From Inonotus obliquus (Eukaryota > Basidiomycota > Agaricomycetes > Hymenochaetales > Hymenochaetaceae): a DNA stretch of 64,000 nucleotides. The translations under genes and the position numbers were made by a program. Below the pieces are notes generated by a model. The model ran no database searches. It saw only the letters and a program-made list of their open reading frames with translations, and was not told the origin of the DNA. The stretch is taken from NCBI GenBank assembly GCA_032164295.1, contig JAJHTX010000011.1, positions 434,001 to 498,000 on the forward strand, written 5' to 3'. Of this stretch, positions 1 through 12,166 are shown one piece after another (within the stretch, counting starts at the first letter, position 1; every line of letters starts with the position of its first letter).

Positions 1-425
1 ACAAGGGCAAGGAGGGCTGGGCCCCAATCCGGACAATTTTAGCTCAGAAATCTGGAGGCCTGAGCCAATCCGGATAAAACGGGCCCGCCAGGGCCCAAAA
101 AATCCGGATAATTTGCCCCCCAGCAAAATCAGCCATCTATTGGCATATTCAGGGGTCCTCATCTTCCGCGTTAGTGCGCATACATACATTCATTTCGATT
201 CGCAAAAGCGTGAATTTCTTGAGAAGAAAACATGCAAGTTTGTCTACATTAGATTTTACATTTTGAAGTTTAGAAAACAGAGTGAAGGTACACGGGAAAT
301 CCGTAGACACAACGTAAGTATCAGTATCTGATGAGTAGCAGAGCATAACTAGGTAGGTAAGTAAGAACGTAGTAAGTATTCTATGTTATTTGACTACTCC
401 GTTCGCCTAAACTTCAAACGTTGGA
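1..425. other. Intergenic, three AATCCGGA copies
   Basis: No gene is recognised here. The 8-mer AATCCGGA occurs three times (26-33, 67-74, 101-108) in a GC-rich stretch next to the window edge. The remainder is downstream of the malic enzyme stop codon and probably includes its 3' UTR. Confidence 0.5.
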
Positions 426-2694
426 TTAGATCAAGGGCTGCCACATCTTACTCTTCACGTATGCGAGTAGTTCGTTGTCGTTAAGAGCACGGAGGGATGT
501 CGTACGGTCCGTTCCCTAATTTCACTCAAATCAGAACCATCCGAACATGTTAGACGATGTACTCACGTCTTTTTGTGCTCCGCGAATGACACGCGCAGCA
601 ATTTGCGTGCTGATATCACGAATGCGCTCAATGCGCGGGTATATCATATCTAATGCACGTTCTTCCTCGTTGAGAGAGTCGGCGAGAGCCATCGACGCGG
701 CTTCTACCATAGCGTCCGAGACTGTCGTAGCCTGCGAGAGGATAGCGCCGAGACCCAAGCCTAGCAAACAGTCACTTCGTATTAGCATTCTCGATTAATC
801 AGAGTGATGCCTGTGTGAGCTTACCTGGGAAGATGTACATGTTGTTGCCTTGACCGGGGTAATATTCGTTGCCGTTGTACTTGAGAGGCGGGAACGGTGA
901 ACCAGAAGCAAAGACAACGCGACCTTCTGACCATTCGACAGCTTCGTCGAACTGGCACTCCGAAAGCTTGACAGGGTTGGAAAGCGGGAAGATGATAGGA
1001 CGTGCGTTGATTCTAGACATTGTCTCGACGACTTCTTGGTTGAAAGCACCCTAGAATAGACGATACGTCAATCACGCCGAAAAAGGTGAACAGAAGATCA
1101 CGTACATGAATAGTCGAAAGTCCGAGGAGTGCGGTGGGTCGGATATATTCGATGATCTCGACCAAGTTCTTCAACGGAGGACCGGAGTAGTCGTCGCGAG
1201 AGAAGTCTAGAAAATATCTGAGCATGCGGCCGTCGGAACATATCGCGCAGACAGATAACGTACATTTCTTGTGCTCTGCCAGTTTACCGCGGGCGTCATA
1301 GACCAAACCTTGAGAGTCGACGAGCCAGATGCGGCGACGAGCTTCTTCCTTGCTCATACCAGCGAGAGTGAAGAAGCTCATGAGCTGGATTGCAACACCG
1401 ACGCCCGCGGAACCGGCGCCCAGGAATAGAATGCGCTGATCCTCGAGAGGAGTACCGGCGGCGTGAGAAGCAAGCTTGGCCGCGTTTACGAAACCGGAAA
1501 GAACGACACCGCCCGTACCCTGTATGTCATCATTGAACACAGGGTACCGGTTCCGGAACGCCTCCAGGTACTTGAACGCATTATCGGTTGAGAAGTCCTT
1601 TTCGTAAAAAGTCAGCGGATGTTGAGCACCGATAATAGAATAGGTCGGAGATATACCTCAAATTGCACAAGAAGCTTAGGGAAAGCCGCGTGCATCTCGT
1701 GCATAAACTCCTCCATAAACTCGGACATTTCCTCGTCCGAGACGCGGCGACGGCGAAGACCGAGATAGAGCGGATCATCAAGGAATTTTTGGTTGTTCGT
1801 TCCTAAGTCCAGGCAGATCGGAATAGTTGACGACGGCCGGATACTACAGATATGCGTTGTCAAAATGAATTTAGACGTCGTCAATAGATACGCGGAAACA
1901 AGCTAGACAACTTACCCTGCGCCGGCAGTGTAAAGTGAGAGCTTGCCGATGGAGATAGGCATCCCATTCACACCAAGGTCACCGAGGCCAAGGATACGCG
2001 ACCCTAACGGATGTGTTTCAGCGTTAGATGAAAATAGAATCCGAAACCGCCACCGCACCATCGGTCACAACAGAGATACGAGCCTCTTCCTTACGGGGCC
2101 AGCTGCTCAATATCGAACGAATGTTCCCCTTATCCTCAATGGAGATGAACTAGACCCCGCAACAAAGCAAATTAATTAGGAACAATACGGGAGGGAAAAT
2201 GAAAGGACAGCACTCACGATACCCTCCGGTTTGCGGAAGATGTGCGAGAATTGCAAACAAGCGTCCCCAACAGTGGGTGTGTAAATGAGCGGCGTAATCT
2301 CCTGCAATGAGTGTTGAGCATGACCATGTTTCAGGGAAGCGAAAGGGGCAGGGGCACGTACAGTCAAGTTTCCAAGGCACAGGTGATAGAACATGTTCTC
2401 GTCCGACTGCTTGAGCTGAGACAGGTAGATGTACTTTTCGATGGGTTTGTCCTTTGAGCGTAGCTGAGCATGGCAGCGAACGACATGGACTCTACTATTG
2501 AGAGCAGGAGGGGTCATGCCTCGTACAGGCTTGTTAGGAACTGCAAGTTGCGCGTCAAGCGCATGAAGACGGTTCATAATTTGTTCCATGATGATGATAG
2601 TAGTTGAAAGAGAAGTGGGATACATACAATCCTGAGCAACCTTGAGTTTTTGTACGCCGTCTGCGGACCATACCGGGATCAAAACACGAGTCAT
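426..2694 (-). CDS. Malic enzyme (malate dehydrogenase, decarboxylating)
   Basis: Oxidative decarboxylation of malate to pyruvate with reduction of NAD(P). I read eleven exons separated by ten GT-AG introns (51-87 nt). The joined exons give 546 codons plus stop, close to the usual 550-600 of the family. Visible landmarks in order are the N-terminal [15 protein letters not shown] segment (here [11 protein letters not shown]), the family signature [42 protein letters not shown] followed by [21 protein letters not shown] (metal and substrate site), the Rossmann loop [12 protein letters not shown], and [13 protein letters not shown]. The stop is at 426-428, after an intron that an unspliced reading would miss. 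The first intron is 87 nt, a multiple of three, so the N-terminus between residues 20 and 50 is the least certain part. Cofactor preference (NAD or NADP) and location (cytosol or mitochondrion) cannot be decided from what I see. The ATG at 2692-2694 is the only convincing start. Confidence 0.92.
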
Positions 2695-3882
2695 AATCGC
2701 TAGTCGATCGGTTCACGAGGTCCTGATAGTTTGCGTAGGGGGTGTGTGGAATGGTAAATGATGGAGTGTTCGCTCCTTTTTATTAGGGAAGCCGAAGTTT
2801 TCGGGGAGAGAGTTGAGTTGGTAAATCTAGTCTATGATGATAATACCATCCTGTTCCGTCGGACGCCCTTTATACACTCTACTAAGGCCGCGCAAATTTA
2901 GCTTTAGCTTGTTGCCTGAAACACCAAACCCACGGTGCTCAAGACATCAACAAATTTCTGTAACGACAAATCAACACGTCCATAGATTGTTACCACTCGC
3001 AACAGCGCTTGGCTCTGCCACTGTCACTCATCAATCTCACCAACCGGCCAATTTTCGTTTTCCAATGGATAGGCTTGGTTAAATCGAAACACCTGACCGT
3101 TCTACGTCCCCAACAATCGCATCATGATCATCCACTACCTCCGCTAGCGTCCCCAAAGCATCGCATTACATCCCACAGGTCAGATGATACGATACCCAAT
3201 GAGATCCAATGAGATTCATCCTGCCAAACCAATACAATACAGAAGCAACTTGAAAGACACTGCGAAGCACGCAGATAGGGGGAAAGCGGAAGGAGAGAAG
3301 TCAACCAAAATGCAAACCAGTGGCTCTAATGGCACCAATCTCTCATCAGCGTGCTCTACCAGCTCGGCGACACAGGTCTTGGCCAGGGAGAACAACAGGA
3401 ACCGCGGATGCAAAGAAGCAAACGTGGAGGAAGAGCGTAGAAAGAAGTATCCCGTGCATAACCGTACTGATCAACATCGTTCATGACGAGGACCACTCGT
3501 CAAGGGTGTTTATGCGGGTATGCAATGCACGATAAATGTGAGTAGAGTTGTGAGGGTAGGCTTCCGAGTCTCATCACGTGATGATATGTCACGTGCTGCA
3601 TCTCCATTTCACTCGATTAACATGTGCTTGGATGAGGAATGATTTTTGGCTCGTGTGACCACTGTCGGGAGGTTGATGTCAAGAAAATATACATTGAAGT
3701 GCGCTACGGAGTACCTATTCCGCCACTGGGTATCAACAGGGTAGAAAATAGTCCATTAATCTTTCACATGCGAACACAAGAAGCTGCCCAAAATATCTTG
3801 TCGTGCAACCATTCGGTAATAGTCCACTGGTCTGCGGGAAAGGAATGACAGGGGGGGAAAGAATAACCGAGATACCGAAGCT
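2695..3882. other. Intergenic, no gene recognised
   Basis: Upstream region of the malic enzyme and downstream region of membrane protein A. Short open frames occur on both strands, but none matches a family or shows a convincing exon structure. An A-box-like string near 3350 is not a tRNA because no T-arm follows. Confidence 0.5.
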
Positions 3883-5116
3883 TTAGAACATCCGGGTATC
3901 GTCCCGTCGTGGAGAAGAAACCTGTATCTGTCTCTGAGACGGAGGTCCGGCTCCACGAGTCGGGGCAGACGTTTCTGTCCGTTCCGTGAAAGCCGAAGGA
4001 GGAACGGTCGATGTGTAGGCTGAGAAGCGCGAAGCCTCAGGGTTCAACGGCTGGACTATTATACTCCGACCATTGTGATAAGACCAACTCGAAATAGGGC
4101 GGTCGCTTACGAGGGCACTGTCTGGCATGCTTGGTGGCAAGTCGACAGACACCCACGATCGATGTGACCCTTCCAGTTGATCTCTGCGCACCGCAAAAGT
4201 GAACTTCGAATCCGTATCGATGGCGGTGGCAGGTTCAAGTGTGTAAAGCCCTTTCAACGATTAAAATTTACATCAGTCTTCATCGTAGACCAAAGTCCTG
4301 TAAAGCTCACCTCTTTGTGTTCCGTATGACATGGGTCTCGCGTAGTACATCATTGAGGGTAGCCGTTGTTCACCGGATTTTCTCATCCGCACCAGTCTCC
4401 TTCTCCTCCAGAAATAGTACGCAGCGAGAAAGACGAGAATAAGAAATATAATAGAGCCTAGCACGCCGCCAACAATTGCCGCATCATTTGTACCTTTACA
4501 GTCCCCATTACTGTTTTTATCTCCTTGTTCACAACCACCGCTCTTCATCCTATTTCCACTGTCTTGCATTCCCTTGTCACTTTCCTTCTCTGATACTTGC
4601 ACGTTAAACATTTGAAACGAGTAGTTTCTGCCATTGCCAGTCTCCAGAACTTGAACCGTAAGATTATGCTGACCTTCTGAAAGAATTGGGGAGACATAGA
4701 GCATTTGGCGAGGTAAGGGCGTATTCTGTGAAGTGCCAACCACCCTTCTCGAATCTGGATCGTCATCGTCAATGGTGTAGTTCGCGCGTAGTGTACCATC
4801 TCCAGGTGGAATCATTCCGATGACCTGTATCTGGGATCCTGCCATCTGTATGAGCATCGGATCGAAATGGAAAGCAAGAACGAACCAGTAAATGAGACAG
4901 AAAACGTTGCATTTGTTTCGCCAGTGGTATGGACTGAACTCGGTTCGTTGCTATTCGATAGGGAAAGCATCTCCAGGGACCAGGAGCCAGTATAGGCTAT
5001 TGTGCCATCGGTGTCAGGGATTCTGTAACTCTTCGAGATATTAACTCCAGAACTTCTCATTGGGAATAGGGTGTCCATACGTTACTGTTCTGCTTTCCAT
5101 TGTTTTTACCTCCCAT
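3883..5116 (-). CDS. Single-pass membrane protein A (ectodomain type 1, tail type 1)
   Basis: Member of the large agaricomycete family with a jelly-roll/galactose-binding-like ectodomain, one transmembrane helix and a low-complexity tail. Four exons, with introns at 5031-5080, 4839-4885 and 4251-4310, give 358 aa. The ectodomain starts with DTDGTIAYTGSWS and continues through VIGMIPPGDG, NYTIDDDDP and HNLTVQVLETGNGRNYSF. A stalk (KESDKG...) leads to a hydrophobic helix AAIVGGVLGSIIFLILVFL and a basic stop-transfer RRRRL. Tail type 1 follows: MRKSGEQRLPSMMYYAR, then an intron, then IDTDSKFTF, SWVSVDLPPSMPDSALVSDR and a Ser/Thr/Pro-rich end. No cleavable signal peptide is seen in the first exon (MGGKNNGKQNSN). 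Either the protein inserts through its helix alone or I have missed an upstream exon. Several N-x-S/T sites are conserved. The ectodomain DNA is nearly identical to that of C at 13 kb, but the tail matches D and E instead. Function unknown; a carbohydrate-binding receptor role is only inference. Confidence 0.78.
4573..5060 (-). repeat. Ectodomain block shared with 12744-13235
   Basis: The part of gene A that encodes stalk start and ectodomain, including intron 2, is almost identical base for base to the matching part of gene C at 12744-13235. Sequence similarity stops abruptly in the stalk after VQVSEKESD. The paired copies differ in helix and tail. Confidence 0.85.
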
Positions 5117-5416
5117 TCCGAATACGCTAATTCAAAGAAATGATCGTCCGACCTGCAACCACGTTCGTGAGCAGCTTAGTCACGAACGGGACATCCAACA
5201 AACCTGCGAAAGATTGACTTGTGCTCTGCGAGACGACAAACCGAAGAGAGAACGAAAGAGAACGAAGGTGGCAATCGATCTACAGAGAAAGTTGAGTAAT
5301 ATCGAAATAAAACCAAAATATGGAACTCACGCCTGCGAATAAAAGGGCCAGGTATCTTGGGGAAAGAACGTGGATGGCGAAGACGCGCAATCCGGTTTAC
5401 CAAGGCACAGCTGGCC

Positions 5417-5424
5417 CTTATATA
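5417..5424 (-). promoter_or_regulatory. Probable TATA box of gene A
   Basis: Reads TATATAAG on the minus strand, about 300 bp upstream of the ATG of A. Genes B, D and E have a TATA-like site at a similar distance. Between this site and the ATG lies a probable 5' UTR intron ending at the tag before position 5276 (minus strand). Confidence 0.4.
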
Positions 5425-5429
5425 GAATC

Positions 5430-6981
5430 TGAGGTCAACAGTGATAGATATACATCAGGTTTCCTTGGCTCGGAACTGGCAAACGTTCGGTGTGAAACAA
5501 CGCCGCCAGGAGCTTAACAACGGAAACTAGAGTCAGAACGTACTGCATTCTCATCCAGAATCACCGGTGTTCGTCTTCAGGGAAGCCTTATCCACGGACA
5601 AGTTTTGAATGCACAAAGGCGACCGTCACACGATCGTCGTCTAGCCAGTCTGATGAACCGAGCTAACCTACAACAATTTGAATGATGGTAGGCAGTAACG
5701 TGGCTTTCCGCAGGCAGGCATCAGGGTGGTTGCAATGCCCAGCACCGCTGATCAAGAAGTCATGATCATCGTTGCGCGAGGCACGGAGCCAAACACCTTC
5801 AAATCGTTACAGTCTCCGAGCTTCGAGGCTTCCAAAGTTCCTCGACATAAAGTAGTAGTGTCTTACCGACAACCATCTATGGCTCCAAAAAGGGGATAGT
5901 GATAGTTAATAATTCATGGTCATGGTATATCGTTTCGATTACACCAACGTTCCCACGATCATGCCTCACACGTGCTGAGACCACAACTGCCCAAAATGAG
6001 CTTGTGAGATACATTCTTTGATTATCAACGACGAGTGACGGGATATTAGATCGGGGATTACTTCAGAATCGCATTCGACTTGAGCGTCATCCGTCACGGC
6101 TCAGCGTTCTGCGGGATGGGAAAAACTGCTTCGGTAGTCACCCTATTCGAGCAAACGTACGGTCCTCCGAGACCGCCACGGTTGGAATGTGCAAAACCGA
6201 CATTCTATTATTTGCTAACTTTGGTTTATCCGCTTCATGTAGCGATGCAGCAGTGATAAATTCCGATGATCCAGCACGGCAGGGAAAAGGGTCACCGAGC
6301 TAACGCTACAAGATCACTTCGAGTCAACAAGAATCTTCGGTATCTGGTACCTGATCCCGGGTGCATGTCCATATCTTACGTACGGGTGCGATTCGTATTG
6401 GATGTGGATATGGCGCCCAACGTGATTCTACACCTGTACTGGACGCAGGTGGGAATGTTCAGCGCACACGGAATTGTCGAGTTTACCGGTATACAGCTTT
6501 CTTCCACCAGTGAATGAGCCGAGGTACAACCTGAGGCTTCGCATAGAAAGCGGGGAATACACATTATAAAACAATGCAGCTACTCAACTGAGTATATCAA
6601 CCAGCGTGTGCCAGTGCAGACAAGCAAATCAGCATAGAAATACAGGCGAATACACAGCATACGAAAGGGCCGTACATATACACTGCCTTGTACCTCTCAC
6701 AGGCGTCCGTATCGGAATATGCTTGTGAGTTGTACAGCTACGGATATAACACTTCCTCATACTTTATATACAGTCCGATTCTGAGGCTCTCCAAGAACGT
6801 GAAGCGGGAACAATCTTGCATACATGCTTAGAATGGCCACCGAATCATAAAACAAACTCTTGTAAAGACGAGATATACGACACGACTCCTACAGACAGCT
6901 AATGAGGTCCGTTTCCCTCGATGAGTTTGGAGCTCTAGGAGTGACTTTCCTGATAGGGAACTGCGTCGATCTCTCGCCCTA
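5430..6981. other. Intergenic, no gene recognised
   Basis: Upstream DNA of A and downstream DNA of B. Nothing codes convincingly. Short phrases resemble the upstream regions of B and D, consistent with this spacer having been duplicated together with the genes. Confidence 0.5.
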
Positions 6982-8082
6982 TTAGAAAGGATTTCCAGCT
7001 GTCGTCCTATGGACAGACATATTGAGCGTCGGAGCATACGATGCTCTTGCCTCGGAAGGATCATCCCGTGCTCGGAGTGAGCTCTCGGAGCGGGGGTCGA
7101 CTGTTGCGTATTCAGGTAAACTTGTCGACCCGGTGTTGATTGAACGCACACTAAATTCACGGGTGATTATCGATGCCCTCCGTGACTCCCGCGGAGGAAG
7201 TACGTATGGATTGATCACTGAGCGAATAATTAGCTATCCGTGTCGACGCATTAGAGATCAGTTACTCGCCTGGAGCTGTCTGTTCGGAAAGTATTGAGGC
7301 AGGAGATATGCATCGCGTATCTGCGGCATTTTCTAGTCGATGTTCGATGCTAATGCTACCTCCTCGTGACTGATCAAGCCTCCTTTTTCGCCGGACAAAG
7401 AATGCAACAAGGAGGACGAGGAGGAATATAACGGAGCTTAACACAACACCAACGACCGCTGCAGTCTTCGAGCCCTGATCACCGCCTTCGCTTTCAGGTT
7501 CCGGTTGAGGTTTATTTCCCTCTCCAATTCCCTCCGAAACGACTTTCACCAGATCAATCGAATAGTTCCTTCCCTTACCAGTTTCGAGCACCTTTATAGT
7601 GAGATTGTGGAATCCCTCTTCGAGTGCCGGGGAAGCGTAGTATTGTTGATAATACTCGGGCGTCTCTTGCGTATTGGTGGGTAGAGTGACCGTAGTTGGC
7701 TCCCCGTCATCGACCGTGTAATTCGCTGATACTTTGCCATCCCCGGGTGGAATCATCCCAAGGACACGCAATACGAAATCTATAGCTGTCTTAGACGTGT
7801 ACTCTAAGGGAGAAGGGAGACAAACCATTGGACGGGACGTAAAATGGGACGGAAACAGATGCATTTGTATCCGCGATTGTGTGATACGACTGAATTTGAG
7901 GATTATCCGGCAGGGAAAATGTGTTGTAAACCCATGCTCCATTATATTCCAACGTGTTGTTATTATCAAATATGAAATATCCCTTCGACTCTGTTAGTTC
8001 ACGCGCCAGAGCTGAGGATGAGAAATGCACGTACATTCGGGCTCTGTCCTTGGTTCCCATTGCCATTGTTACCGCTACTCAT
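6982..8082 (-). CDS. Single-pass membrane protein B (ectodomain type 2, tail type 2)
   Basis: Paralogue of A. Exons with introns at 7983-8034, 7780-7825 and 7218-7269 give 316 aa. The N-terminus is MSSGNNGNGNQGQSPN, then the ectodomain with FDNNNTLEYNGAW, SNDFVLRVLGMIPPGDG, NYTVDDGEP, HNLTIKVLETGKGRNYS. A Glu/Pro stalk (NKPQPEPESEGG) precedes the helix VVGVVLSSVIFLLVLLVAFF and the basic RRKRRL. Tail type 2 follows: SISIEHRLENAADTRCISPA, then an intron, then REFSVRS, SLPEYATVDPRSESSLRARDD and SEARASYAP. The last intron has a GC donor (CAG/gcgagt) where paralogue C has GT (CCAA/gtgaac). With the GC-AG intron removed the frame runs to TAA at 6982 and the total is a multiple of three. No signal peptide is seen in exon 1. 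Tail 2 contains LPEY, an LPxY motif of the kind bound by WW domains. Role unknown. Confidence 0.75.
7373..8045 (-). repeat. Ectodomain plus helix block shared with 10368-11035
   Basis: Nearly identical DNA in genes B and D, spanning the ectodomain, stalk, transmembrane helix and two introns. Similarity ends right after the basic stop-transfer (RKRRL), where the two genes switch to different tails. Confidence 0.85.
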
Positions 8083-8370
8083 TTGAAGACAAGCAAAAAT
8101 GTTGTAAGCACTTGACGGGCTTGTATCAACTTCTGTTAATAGTTCCTTTTGACCAGAATACAACATACCTTCAGAGTGTTGCGAAAGTAGCGAAGTGATA
8201 TTCCAGAATAGAATGAGAAAACGAATGCGGCAATCTATCCATTTGTCAGGAGTAAGTATTAGCTGCGATTGAACCAAAGCACGGCGGACTAACGCCAAGA
8301 GAGATCCAGCTGTCGGAAGAGAGGAAAGTGGATAGTGAAGCGCGTGGGATGGAGATCACAGAGTTGGCAC

Positions 8371-8380
8371 GATACTTATA
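8371..8380 (-). promoter_or_regulatory. Probable TATA box of gene B
   Basis: Minus-strand TAGCTATAAGTATC surrounds this site, about 290 bp upstream of the B start codon. The core AGCTATA recurs upstream of D and E. Confidence 0.45.
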
Positions 8381-8384
8381 GCTA

Positions 8385-9852
8385 AAGATGGACAGGTGTG
8401 ATGGTGTGATGAAAGTCATCAACAATCCAGTCAGTTGGCCAGAGTTCCTGTGGCACTTTTGAGCTCAGGTGAAGCAACCCTCATCCCAGCGTTGCTCATC
8501 CGACATGATGTCTAACGAAGCACCTGGTCAACCATTGCAGTGGCATACTGACTGATCATCGACATTAGCATAATCAGCCTCGTTGCTGATGATGAATCCA
8601 GTGACCATATTTCTAGAGAAGGGGGGAGGCGGACGTAATCCAGCAGTCACTAATGTGCAGCCCAAGGGAAGAAGCAAGTCACAGATTCAAGCTTACCATG
8701 GCAAGGAGTAGTGAGCATCGGTTAACTTCCCTCCTCCGGAATGATGCCGGATCGCCCAAGTCGTCTCACTGATTGTCCTCTAAAGTTCGCATGATGCACG
8801 TCCGATCTGTCTCCGATCAGGTGCACAATTTTGCCCTTCGTTTCTAGGAGAGTTGTTTACGTTGTTTAAGAGTCGACCGGATGATCCAAGACTACTTACT
8901 GAGAGTGTTCCGAAGGTATGCATATAATGTGCATCTGTTGGTCTTTCCCAAGTCCCGAGTTTTGCTGCAACGAATCGATTAAACAATGCTTGTTCTTCGA
9001 AAGAGGGATCGTTGCTGTTCCTGGTACGTCTCGACAAAGTCGGCAATATTTACCGTATAGATAAGCGAATGAAACCACGTCGTCGGGAAACTTCAACCGT
9101 CGCAAACTTGACCTTTTAACAGAGCTTTTGCGCGCATTTGACTGCAAAGGGCCGTGAATGGATATCAGAAACGAGTGCAACCATATGTTATGTTTAGCTA
9201 CGAGATAAAAGGCAGCCGAGATCCCCCAGTCAATACATACCTCGCAGCGCTTGATATTGCCCAAGGATCATACAATCAAGAATGTTACCCGTGTAATTCA
9301 ACGAACTGATTGTTCAATGCTGCGTCTTCCTATGTGAAGTTTCTCTAACACCCTTAGATATCTCTTGGTGAAAGTTGCAGCAGAATGTACGTTGGTATTT
9401 TGATGCAATTGTGGCATAGCCCAAATAATAAGAATGAACTCAGAGACGATGAGAAATATAAGCCGCATATAGGGTTCGAGACCAATTACCTCTGGTAAGG
9501 TGCCGGTAGTCGAATGCGCTACCCGATGAGATTTACGAGGCTATTACTCAGAGGCGTTTCATGCTATGTGGGCAATCCATCCACCATTCTTTACTATCCG
9601 AGCAAATGTAATGAGGATCCGCCGTTTGTTTAGTATGCGTGCACGATAACCAGCGAAGAACGAGATCGCGTAGATCCGCTCAGCTAACATATATCGATTA
9701 TAGGTATCATTAACTACAATACATGCCATATTATAGTCCGGAACTTGCGGCAGGGCACTTGTACGTACTTGCGTCGAAGTGCTGCAACTGCAGTGCCAAG
9801 GTTACACTGTCCATATAGAGAGCCCAAACGCGAAAGGAGACGATTACGTGTT
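8385..9852. other. Intergenic, no gene supported
   Basis: A minus-strand stretch at about 8780-9264 reads open in two frames (for example FVAAKLGTWERPTDAHYMH), which could be a decayed exon, but I recognise no family. Part of 8585-8680 resembles 11670-11760 upstream of D, so this spacer was duplicated with the genes. Confidence 0.4.
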
Positions 9853-11071
9853 TCAAAATCTCCGTATATCGTATAATTGTCGAGGAGGACGTTGCTGTAC
9901 CGGGATCCCGATCCGCGACGTGGGCCCAGCCCTGCGACTCGATGCGGGCGTTAATGCCCGATCCGCGAAAGCCATAGATGAAACGGTCATTGGTGTGAAA
10001 GGCGAGAAACGCGAGACATTCGGGTGCGACTGATTGGCGATTACACTCGAGTCCTTATAACTCGACCAGCTCGAAATAGGTCGGTCAGTTACCAGAGCGC
10101 TATCGGGTTCGCTCGGTGGTGGGCTGAAAGTCACCCATGTTCGGCGAGAGTCATCTTGGACATCCTTACGAAGCGTGAATCTCGAGTTCGTATCGATGAC
10201 AGACGCCTCCTGATCCACCATATACATTCCTTGTTCCAATGTTATCAGATTAATGGCGAGATAAGTGTCTTATTGACCTCACCTTTCTGCATTTCGTCAG
10301 AGGTTGATCTCGCGTAGTACATCATCGGCGGCAGACGTTGCTCGCCAGATTTTCTCATCAGCGATAACCTCCTTTTTCGCCAGACAAAGAATGCAACAAG
10401 GAAGACGAGGAGGAATATAACGGAGCTTAACACAGCACCAACGACCGCTGCAGACTTCGAGCCCTGATGACCGCCTTCGCTTTCAGGTTCCGGTTGAGGT
10501 TTATTTCCCTCTCCAATTCCCTCCGAAACGACTTTTACCAGATCAATCGAATAGTTCCTTCCCTTACCAGTTTCGAGCACCTTTATAGTGAGATTGTGTA
10601 ATCCCTCTTCGAGTGCCGGGGAAGCGTAGTATTGTTGATAATACTCGGGCGTCTCTTGCGTAATGGTGGGTACAGTGACCGTAGTTGGCTCCCCGTCATC
10701 GATCGTGTAATTCGCGGATATTTTGCCATCCCCGGGTGGAATTATCCCAAGGACTTGCAATACGAAATCTATAGCTGTCTTAGACGTGCACTCTAAGGAA
10801 GAAGGGAGACAAACCATTGGACGGGACGTAAAACGGGACGAAAACAGATGCGTTTGTATCTGCGGTTGTGTGATACGTCTGAATTTGAGGATTATCCGGC
10901 AGGGTAAATGTGTCGTAAAGCCATGCTCCATTATATTCCAACGTGTTGTTATTATCATATATGCTATATCCCTTCGACTCTGTTAGTTCACGCGCCAGAG
11001 CTGAGGATGAGAAATGCACGTACATTCTGGCTCTGTCCTTTGTTCCCCTTGCTATTGTTATCGTTACCCAT
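9853..11071 (-). CDS. Single-pass membrane protein D (ectodomain type 2, tail type 1)
   Basis: Introns at 10972-11023, 10769-10814 and 10230-10282 leave 355 codons plus stop. The first exon, MGNDNNSKGNKGQSQN, aligns with that of B. Ectodomain landmarks are YDNNNTLEYNGAW, SNDFVLQVLGIIPPGDG, NYTIDDGEP and HNLTIKVLETGKGRNYS. Stalk and helix (VVGAVLSSVIFLLVFLVAFF) match B. Immediately after WRKRRL the sequence switches to tail type 1, MRKSGEQRLPPMMYYAR, then IDTNSRFTLRKD, TWVTFSPPPSEPDSALVTDR, SSWSSYKDSSVI. That tail is the one used by A and E. The gene is intact by eye. Like its paralogues it lacks an obvious cleavable signal peptide. Function unknown. Confidence 0.78.
10368..11035 (-). repeat. 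Ectodomain plus helix block shared with 7373-8045
   Basis: D copy of the B/D block described at 7373-8045. Differences are scattered single bases, most of them leaving the protein nearly unchanged. Confidence 0.85.
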
Positions 11072-11350
11072 GATAAGTCAAAAACAAAGCACTTGTCGGG
11101 CTTGTATCATCTTATGCCTACAACTCCAATGCACCGGGAAATCACATACGTTTAGAGTGAGCTATGAGCAGCTGTGTACTGTATAGAAATGGCGAGGAAG
11201 CGAGTGCGGCAATCAATCTATTTGTTGAGGGTTAGTGGTCCTTTCGGATAGACAGAAGCATATTGGACTGACGCCAAAGGAAGGACCAGCTATCCAGAGA
11301 GGAGAAAGTGTATGGTGAAGGGCGGGGCCGAGATCAAACAGTTGAAGCAA

Positions 11351-11360
11351 TCCTTATAGC
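11351..11360 (-). promoter_or_regulatory. Probable TATA box of gene D
   Basis: Minus strand reads TTAGCTATAAGGATTG, about 280 bp before the D start codon, at nearly the same spacing as the site of B. Confidence 0.45.
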
Positions 11361-12166
11361 TAAGCTGGATCAACATGACGAACAGATATCAGGTCTCCTT
11401 CCTACATAAGTTTCGACGCCAGGCGCGGATTTACGACGTGAGGCACGGTTCTCATCTTGATAATAAAAACCAACCCCGCATTTGGCGCATTCCATTTAGA
11501 TAGGTCAGAATTCTACTAGCACACTCGAGTGGAGCCAAAGCAACCATCATGTGATCGTCGTTCAGCTATCATGGCGAGTCAAGGAAGAATCTGATCAACT
11601 GCGGTATTCTGGTTGATAGTAGGCGATGGCGTAGCTTCTCCAGCCAGACATCAGTCCCGTTGCTTTGTCCAGGTCGCAGTTGATCATGAATCTAGGAATC
11701 CAGTGATCATCTTTTCAGGGGAGACACGGATCCCAGCAGTCACCAGTAACCTGACAGTCCAGTCCTGGGGTTCATTGGTTCCTCTAGTTTCCCAGTCCCG
11801 GTCAGAAGGAAATCGCGGTAGAGGTGGTGATGGAAGCCAAGTTCAAAGATACAACTTTCTCACGACACGGAAATTACCGAAATCATGTTTCGTCCCTGTC
11901 TAACTGAAGATCCAAAGGCTGCAGAGGTGTTACTAATGAGTACAAGTAATTCGAGCAACACTGCACCGTGTAGAGTTGCAGAAAAGCGACATAACGATCT
12001 TAGAAATACTCCTCAAGCATAGCCTGACGTATGAAATCTTATACTCTCATGCATTTGTGCGAGGTGTTTAAAAACTCACAAAGCCAAAGTCCTATTTATT
12101 ATGCAACAAGAATTTATTACATACAGGCGATGTGCAAGGTCCATTTCCTTCACTAATTCTGAAATT
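11361..12166. other. Intergenic, no gene recognised
   Basis: Upstream DNA of D and downstream DNA of C. The stretch 11670-11760 is a diverged copy of 8585-8680. No coding signal is seen. Confidence 0.5.

Noticed and set aside
3330..3400. A-box-like string (minus strand GAGCTGGTAGAGCACGC) suggesting a tRNA
   Set aside because: No T-arm (GTTCRANNC) follows and the acceptor ends do not pair.
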